DNA from: Opitutus sp. GAS368
Lineage (GTDB): Bacteria; Verrucomicrobiota; Verrucomicrobiia; Opitutales; Opitutaceae
NCBI GenBank assembly: GCA_945862035.1
Contig: CAMAXB010000081.1
Location: 1 to 10,673, forward strand
Reading direction: 5' to 3'
Length of the DNA: 10,673 bases
The notes beneath the pieces were generated by a model. The model had not been told where the DNA came from. It saw only the letters and a list, made by a program, of their open reading frames with translations, and ran no database searches. The position numbers and the translations under genes are program-made. Below, piece after piece: positions 6,913-10,673 of the stretch (its first letter is position 1; each line of letters opens with the position of its first letter).

Positions 6913-8087
6913 TTCCTTCCATTCACGAACCGATCCATCCGGTCGCAGGCGTCGATCAGCTGCTCGTAACTGGTGGCAAAGCAGGCGCGGACATGCCCCG
7001 TGCCGTTCTCGCCAAAGGCCGTGCCGGGCACGACCGCGACCTTCTGCTCCTGCAGCAGGCCGACCGCGAAGTCCTGCTCGGTGCGCCCCGTGGGCGTAAC
7101 ATCCGGGAAGGCGTAGAATGAGCCGCGCGGCGAGTGGCATTTCAGGCCGATCTCGTTGAACCGGCGCACCACGAGGTCGCGGCGGCGGTGATACTGCTCG
7201 CGCATCTTGAGGACGGAATCCCAGCCGCGGGTGAGCGCCTCAAGGGCTGCCTCCTGCGCGATGATCGAGGCGCACAGCATGGTGTACTGGTGCACTTTCA
7301 TCATAGCATCGATCAGCGGTGCCGGGCCGCAGGCGTAGCCGATGCGCCAGCCGGTCATGGCAAAGGCCTTGGAGAAACCATGGAGAAAGATCGTGCGCTC
7401 GGCCATGCCCGGGAGGCTGGCGATGCTCGTGTGCGGTCCGTCGAAGGACAGCTCCGAGTAGATCTCGTCGCTCAGCACCAGCAGGTCCTTCTCGCGGCAG
7501 AAGGCGGCAATCTTCTCGAGTTGTTCCACGCTGCACGTGCCACCCGTGGGATTGCACGGGAGATTCAGCATCAGGATCTTGCAGCCCGGGGTCCACGCGG
7601 CGCGCAGCGCCTCCGCGGTCAGGGCAAAATTGTCCTTAGCGTAGGTCGGCACCGCCACGCCCGTCCCATGGACCAGCGAGATGCTGGGGTGATAGCTGAC
7701 ATAGCAGGGCTGGTGAAACATCACCTTGTCCCCAATGTTGCAGAAGGCCCGGCACGCGAGGTCCAGCGCCTCAGACACACCCACCGTGACAATGATCTGG
7801 TCCTCGGGACGATAGCCGACAGAGAAGTGCTCCTCCACGTAGCCGGCGATCGCCTTGCGCAGCTCGATCATGCCCAGATTGGACGTGTAGTAGGTCTTAC
7901 CCCGCTCAAGGGCATAGATCGCGGCTTCGCGGATGTGCCAGGGCGTGACAAAGTCGGGCTCGCCGACGCCCAGCGAGATGACGTCCTGGCCCTTCATCTT
8001 GGCGACCAGCTCAAAGAAATCACGGATGCCGCTCTTGGGCAGCGCGGCCACGTGGCCCGCCACCCAGCGTTTCGGGTCGGTACTCAT
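6909..8087 (-). CDS. Class I/II PLP-dependent aminotransferase (aspartate/aromatic type)
   Basis: Cytoplasmic fold-type I transaminase of 392 residues that moves amino groups between an amino acid and a 2-oxo acid. Visible family marks are SLGVGEPDF (38-46), the YTSNLGMIELRKAI stretch (67-80), NPTG (179-182), the PLP-contacting DEIY (207-210), the Schiff-base lysine in GFSKAFAMTGWRIGY (Lys240), and Arg367 in GHVRACFA, which binds the substrate carboxylate in the family. These place it with the AspC/PatA-like group; the exact donor and acceptor cannot be decided. The ATG at 8087 has GAGGG about 10 nt upstream. It follows the Lrp-like regulator by 16 nt, so the pair is probably one transcript, and the regulator may respond to an amino acid this enzyme handles. 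The TAG stop is supplied by the adjoining 7-bp repeat array. Confidence 0.93.
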   Translation of the reverse strand: MSTDPKRWVAGHVAALPKSGIRDFFELVAKMKGQDVISLGVGEPDFVTPWHIREAAIYALERGKTYYTSNLGMIELRKAIAGYVEEHFSVGYRPEDQIIVTVGVSEALDLACRAFCNIGDKVMFHQPCYVSYHPSISLVHGTGVAVPTYAKDNFALTAEALRAAWTPGCKILMLNLPCNPTGGTCSVEQLEKIAAFCREKDLLVLSDEIYSELSFDGPHTSIASLPGMAERTIFLHGFSKAFAMTGWRIGYACGPAPLIDAMMKVHQYTMLCASIIAQEAALEALTRGWDSVLKMREQYHRRRDLVVRRFNEIGLKCHSPRGSFYAFPDVTPTGRTEQDFAVGLLQEQKVAVVPGTAFGENGTGHVRACFATSYEQLIDACDRMDRFVNGRK

Positions 8088-8103
8088 GGAATGGACCCTC
8101 GGG

Positions 8104-8592
8104 TCAAGGCGCGACGTTCAGCCGCGTGGTGGGCGCCTCGCCGCCGTCGAGCAGGAAGCCCTGCTCCTTGTAGCAACGCAGCATGAAATGGGTGGAGGTC
8201 GAAAGCACGCCCTCGACCGTCGAAAGCTTCTCCGACACGAAGGCCGCAACCTTCTGCAGGGACGGTCCTTTCACGAAGATCAGCAGGTCGTAGCCTCCCG
8301 ACATCAGGTAGCAGGACTCAACTTCGTCGAACCGGGCGATGCGCTCGGCGAAGCGATTAAAACCACCCCCACGCTCAGGCGTGACCTTGACCTCAATCAC
8401 GGCCCGCACCGCCACGCCCGCCGCTGCCTCGCGCGAGAGATCAAGCACCGGACGCCAGCCGAGGAAGATTTTATCCTTTTTCAGCTGCTCCAAGTGCTGT
8501 TGGACTTCGACTTCCGTCATTCCGGCCACCTGGGCGATCTGCGCGGTGGAAAGGCTGACGCCGTCGAGTAACAGCTTGAGGACAGGGTTCAT
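8104..8592 (-). CDS. Lrp/AsnC-family transcriptional regulator
   Basis: DNA-binding regulator of 162 residues, the usual length for the feast/famine family. The N-terminal winged helix-turn-helix spans about 13-50 (STAQIAQVAGMTEVEVQQHL, 15-34, is the helix-turn-helix). It is followed by a linker strand FLGWRPVLD (43-51) and the RAM ligand-sensing domain (about 58-142), with AVIEVKV (64-70) and SGGYDLLIFVKG (98-109). Such proteins form dimers and octamers that bind amino acids. Position directly upstream of an aminotransferase suggests local control of amino-acid metabolism and probably of itself. The ATG at 8592 gives the standard N-terminus. A longer in-frame start at 8808 would add 72 unconserved residues. 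No good ribosome-binding site precedes 8592. Confidence 0.92.
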   Translation of the reverse strand: MNPVLKLLLDGVSLSTAQIAQVAGMTEVEVQQHLEQLKKDKIFLGWRPVLDLSREAAAGVAVRAVIEVKVTPERGGGFNRFAERIARFDEVESCYLMSGGYDLLIFVKGPSLQKVAAFVSEKLSTVEGVLSTSTHFMLRCYKEQGFLLDGGEAPTTRLNVAP

Positions 8593-8712
8593 GGGAGAGA
8601 AGAGGTTCGCAGAAAATCCACCGGGGAATCCACACTTATTTTTACTGGTCCCGACACGCCCGCCATCCGCGAAGCCCTGCGCACATATCCTCGGCGCGCT
8701 CACCCCAAATTC

Positions 8713-8741
8713 GTATAACTCGAGACGATCGGTGCCGATCA
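8713..8741 (-). promoter_or_regulatory. Candidate lrp promoter overlapping a dyad
   Basis: Minus-strand TTATAC (8718-8713) could be a -10 element, giving a leader of about 110 nt to lrp. No good -35 is visible at 16-18 nt. The would-be -35 and spacer zone is occupied by the dyad GATCGG-TG-CCGATC (8727-8740, 6-bp arms), a plausible operator for the Lrp-like protein or another regulator. Both calls are inference from short motifs. Confidence 0.25.
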
Positions 8742-8790
8742 CCCCCTCGCTGGACATGAACAACCTTATCCTTGAAGACGAACCCGCCTC

Positions 8791-8817
8791 GCGCGGGGTC
8801 GGGGCCAATTCCCCGCG
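8791..8817. repeat. GC-rich inverted repeat in the lrp-ffh gap
   Basis: CGCGGGG (8792-8798) and CCCCGCG (8811-8817) are a perfect 7-bp inverted repeat around 12 nt. An alternative inner pairing is GGGG (8801-8804) with CCCC (8811-8814). There is no T-run on either side, so an intrinsic terminator is unlikely. It may be chance in GC-rich DNA. Confidence 0.4.
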
Positions 8818-8862
8818 GCGCGCCCGACTTCCACGTGTCGCTCGCGGCCATCAGGCGGTACG

Positions 8863-8891
8863 TTGCACCATACCCTCTCCGAGGAGATAAC
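8863..8891 (+). promoter_or_regulatory. Candidate ffh promoter
   Basis: TTGCAC (8863-8868) and GATAAC (8886-8891) are separated by exactly 17 nt, the preferred sigma-70 spacing. Matches to consensus are partial (TTG in the -35, ATAA in the -10). If real, transcription starts near 8898 and leaves a leader of about 165 nt containing the strong hairpin at 8921-8949. Confidence 0.3.
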
Positions 8892-8920
8892 GTCCGTCCA
8901 ATCCGCCTAACGAGAGAATG

Positions 8921-8949
8921 CCGGGGGCGTGGCCAGACCGCGCCCCCGG
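8921..8949 (+). repeat. Strong GC hairpin upstream of ffh
   Basis: CCGGGGGCG (8921-8929) pairs perfectly with CGCCCCCGG (8941-8949). On the plus strand the stem extends to 12 bp through a T-G wobble and two further G-C pairs, leaving the 5-nt loop CCAGA (8933-8937). The wobble pairs only in plus-strand RNA, which fits a structure in the ffh leader. No U-tract follows, so it is not a standard terminator. Confidence 0.55.
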
Positions 8950-9064
8950 GAACTCCCCCCGGCCCTCCGCGCCACTCGAATCCTGGGAAAACCGTCCGAT
9001 TCCGCCCCTAGGCCAAATTTTGCGTGGATAAGCGGCCAGACCCGGTTTGACTGCCGGACTCACC

Positions 9065-10411
9065 ATGTTCGAGTCCCTCACCGACAAACTGTCCTCCGCC
9101 CTGCGCAACCTGCGCGGGGTCGGCAAGCTCACCGAAGAGAACATGGCCGACGCCCTCAAGGAGGTGCGCACGGCCCTGCTCGCCGCCGACGTCCATTTCA
9201 AGGTCGCTCGCGAGTTCGTCGAACGCGTGCAAACCCAGTGCGCCGGCCAGGAGGTCCTCAAGGGCGTCACGCCCGGCCAGCAGATCGTCAAGATCATCAA
9301 CGATGAGCTCGTCCGCCTCCTCGGCGAGGGCGAGACCGGCCTCTCCCCCGCCCGCCCGCTCAAGATCCTCATGGTCGGTCTGCAGGGCGCCGGTAAGACA
9401 ACCACCACCGCCAAGCTGGGCCGCCATCTGCGCAAGAAGGGCTACACTACCCCGTTTGTCGTGGCCTGCGACGTCCAGCGTCCCGCCGCCATCGACCAGC
9501 TCGAGATCCTCGCCCAGCAGGAGGAGATCGGCTTCTACGGGGACCGTGGTTCGAAGGACGTGATCGCGATCGGCGCCGCCGGACTTGCCGAAGCGCACCG
9601 GCAGAACGCAGATGTCATTCTCTTCGACACCGCCGGCCGCCTGCAGATCGACACCAACCTTATTGAGGAAGTCCAACGCCTTCGCGCCAAGATCCAGCCC
9701 GACGAGGTCCTCCTCGTGGCGGATGGCGCCCTCGGCCAAGAGGCGGTCAACGTGGCCAAGGCCTTCCACGAGGCGCTGCAACTCACCGGCCTCGTCCTGA
9801 CCAAACTCGACGGCGATGCGCGCGGCGGCGCGGCGCTCTCAATCAAGTCCATCACCGGCGTCCCAATCAAGTTTGTCGGCACGGGTGAAAAGACCGCCGA
9901 CTTCGACACGTTTTATCCGGATCGTCTCGCCTCCCGTATCCTCGGAATGGGCGACGTCGTGTCGCTGGTGGAAAAGGCTCAGGAGAACATCGATCAGAAG
10001 GAAGCCGAGAAGATGGCGGAGAAGCTCCGCAAGGCGGACTTCAATCTCGAAGACTTCCTCGCGCAGATGCAGCAGATCAAAAAGATGGGCTCGATGCAGA
10101 GCATCATGGGCATGATGCCCGGCATGAGCGGCGTGGAGCTGCCCGACGATTCCGAGAAACAGCTGGGGCGCACGGAGGCCATCATCAAGTCCATGACCCT
10201 GCAAGAGCGCCGCAAGCCGGAGATCCTCAACGGTAGCCGGCGCCTCCGCATCGCCAACGGCGCGGGCGTGAAGGTCGTCGAGGTCAACCAGCTGCTGAAG
10301 CAATTCCAGCAGATGCAGAAAATGATGAAGATGATGAAGGGCGGCGGGGCGAAAAAGATGATGCGTCAGATGGAGGCCATGAAGGGCCGCGGCGGCTTTC
10401 CGGGGATGTAA
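9065..10411 (+). CDS. ffh: Signal recognition particle protein Ffh (SRP54 homologue)
   Basis: GTPase that binds signal sequences on ribosomes and, with 4.5S RNA and FtsY, delivers membrane proteins to the Sec translocon. The 448 residues have the N domain (1-90, four-helix bundle starting MFESLTDKLSSALRNLRG), the G domain with GLQGAGKTTT (105-114), DVQRPAA (136-142), DTAGR (188-192) and TKLDGDARGG (246-255), and the methionine-rich M domain (about 325-448). The M domain carries the RNA-binding helices around SRRLRIANGAGVKVVEVNQL (391-410) and ends in a Met/Lys/Gly-rich tail (QKMMKMMKGGGAKKMM). Length is normal. The ATG at 9065 is chosen; an in-frame TTG 18 nt upstream adds only six residues and no better ribosome-binding site. 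It stands alone on the plus strand, whereas in many bacteria ffh is followed by rpsP or trmD; here a repeat region follows. Confidence 0.97.
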   Translation: MFESLTDKLSSALRNLRGVGKLTEENMADALKEVRTALLAADVHFKVAREFVERVQTQCAGQEVLKGVTPGQQIVKIINDELVRLLGEGETGLSPARPLKILMVGLQGAGKTTTTAKLGRHLRKKGYTTPFVVACDVQRPAAIDQLEILAQQEEIGFYGDRGSKDVIAIGAAGLAEAHRQNADVILFDTAGRLQIDTNLIEEVQRLRAKIQPDEVLLVADGALGQEAVNVAKAFHEALQLTGLVLTKLDGDARGGAALSIKSITGVPIKFVGTGEKTADFDTFYPDRLASRILGMGDVVSLVEKAQENIDQKEAEKMAEKLRKADFNLEDFLAQMQQIKKMGSMQSIMGMMPGMSGVELPDDSEKQLGRTEAIIKSMTLQERRKPEILNGSRRLRIANGAGVKVVEVNQLLKQFQQMQKMMKMMKGGGAKKMMRQMEAMKGRGGFPGM

Positions 10412-10420
10412 TAGGGCAGT

Positions 10421-10544
10421 CGTTCTCTCCCTCCTTCTCGCTTCCCTCCCGTCTCTGGTTCCTCGCCGTCAGCGCGCCCCCCTCGAACGCGAGCACGGGC
10501 ACGAAGACGAGACCGAGTCCGAGAACGCGAACGAGGGAAAAGGA
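10421..10544. repeat. 6-bp degenerate tandem array with weaker inverted counterpart downstream of ffh
   Basis: Positions 10485-10532 are eight hexamers of consensus GAGNAC (GAACGC, GAGCAC, GGGCAC, GAAGAC, GAGACC, GAGTCC, GAGAAC, GCGAAC), trailing off to 10544. A pyrimidine-rich stretch at 10421-10463 begins with the reverse-complement type GTTCTC and decays. Pairing 10421-10440 with 10508-10527 gives 15 complementary positions of 20, the outer seven perfect. The minus frame through it yields an alternating hydrophobic peptide (LGLVFVPVLAF), an artefact. It starts 10 nt after the ffh stop. Confidence 0.7.
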
Positions 10545-10559
10545 ATCCGCATTCAATTT

Positions 10560-10612
10560 TTGCCCGCTTCTGCCTCCGGCCATCCGCGCCGGTCTGCGTG
10601 ATTCGCGGGCAA
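10560..10612. repeat. Nested inverted repeat near the right edge
   Basis: TTGCCCGC (10560-10567) and GCGGGCAA (10605-10612) are perfect 8-bp arms. Inside lies a second stem, CCGGC (10576-10580) with GCCGG (10588-10592), loop of 7. The T-run is on the 5' side of the plus-strand stem, so neither strand shows a standard terminator. The inner part (CCATCCGCG, CCGGTCTGCG, TGATTCGCG) looks like a loose 9-10-bp repeat as well. Confidence 0.5.
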
Positions 10613-10619
10613 CTCCTTG

Positions 10620-10641
10620 GGTCGGCGCAGGTCAGCCGGCC
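10620..10641. repeat. REP-like short inverted repeat
   Basis: GGTCGGC (10620-10626) and GCCGGCC (10635-10641) are inverted with one mismatch around an 8-nt centre. The pattern of GGTCGGC-type arms flanked by CTACG resembles short extragenic palindromes, but only one copy is in the window, so membership in a family is a guess. The rest of the sequence to 10673 shows no gene. Confidence 0.3.
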
Positions 10642-10673
10642 TACGAGCAGTGCGGCGCGGGACGAATCGGGGA

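Larger units (their letters stand above)
8593..9064. other. Divergent intergenic region between lrp and ffh, no gene
   Basis: This 472-base gap separates two divergently transcribed genes and must hold both promoters. No open frame in it has a credible start or recognisable protein, and no tRNA or SRP RNA pattern was seen. It contains a near-palindrome (8727-8740), two GC-rich hairpins (8791-8817 and 8921-8949) and the weak promoter candidates listed separately. AT-rich spots occur at 8637-8645 and 8705-8720 on the lrp side and at 9015-9021 on the ffh side. Confidence 0.7.

Noticed and set aside
6820..7140. Extended N-terminus of Der
   Set aside because: The added 107 residues are antisense to the aminotransferase and the repeat hairpin; the canonical Der start is at 6819.
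8046..8057. 12-bp palindrome GGCCACGTGGCC as a parS site
   Set aside because: It shares only the CACGTG core with the usual parS consensus; the TTT/AAA flanks are missing and it lies inside the aminotransferase coding region.
8593..8808. Extended N-terminus of the Lrp-like regulator
   Set aside because: The extra 72 residues are not Lrp-like and would precede a helix-turn-helix that normally begins near residue 10-15.
10284..10583. Minus-strand 99-codon frame downstream of ffh
   Set aside because: It reads through the 6-bp array, giving an alternating hydrophobic stretch, then antisense ffh; no domain and no ribosome-binding site.
10615..10673. SRP RNA (4.5S) gene suggested by GGTCAG and GAGCAG near ffh
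   Set aside because: The order is vaguely similar to SRP helix 8, but the GGAA-type tetraloop and pairing stem are absent and the match is interrupted; better explained as a REP-like palindrome.

Overview
The window reads as ordinary core chromosome from a GC-rich bacterium. The protein flavours (Der with a C-terminal tail, an Lrp-like regulator next to an aminotransferase, a DUF4380-type protein) and the style of the intergenic repeats suggest Verrucomicrobiota, probably an Opitutaceae-like lineage. That assignment is inference; no rRNA or marker comparison was possible.

Layout: eight genes run on the minus strand from about 8592 down to the left edge. In transcription order they are an Lrp/AsnC regulator (8592-8104), a class I/II PLP aminotransferase (8087-6909), the ribosome-assembly GTPase Der (6819-5284), a DUF4380-like sugar-mutarotase-fold protein that overlaps the end of der (5303-4380), methionyl-tRNA formyltransferase Fmt (4346-3354), a secreted coiled-coil/LysM protein (3208-2636), the chromosome-partition protein ParB (2628-1681) and a SulP anion transporter with a STAS domain, cut by the window edge (1673-1). 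A 472-base divergent intergenic region (8593-9064) separates this cluster from ffh (SRP54 homologue, 9065-10411) on the plus strand. The last 262 bases hold repeats and no credible gene.

Functionally, the cluster mixes translation and ribosome biogenesis (der, fmt, ffh for membrane targeting), amino-acid metabolism with its probable local regulator (lrp plus aminotransferase), cell envelope (LysM protein), chromosome segregation (parB) and anion uptake (sulP). Tight spacing (7, 7, 16 and 33 nt gaps and one 20-nt overlap) suggests short co-transcribed blocks: lrp-aminotransferase, der-DUF4380-fmt, and lysM-parB-sulP.

The signal that genes do not explain lies between these blocks. Three gaps carry short-period degenerate tandem arrays (9-bp, 7-bp and 6-bp units), each with a second array in reverse-complement orientation, so the whole folds into a long imperfect hairpin. 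Two of them start inside the stop codon of the preceding gene, and these are the only two TAG stops seen in the window. No dedicated defence system, mobile element, CRISPR array or tRNA/rRNA gene was seen.
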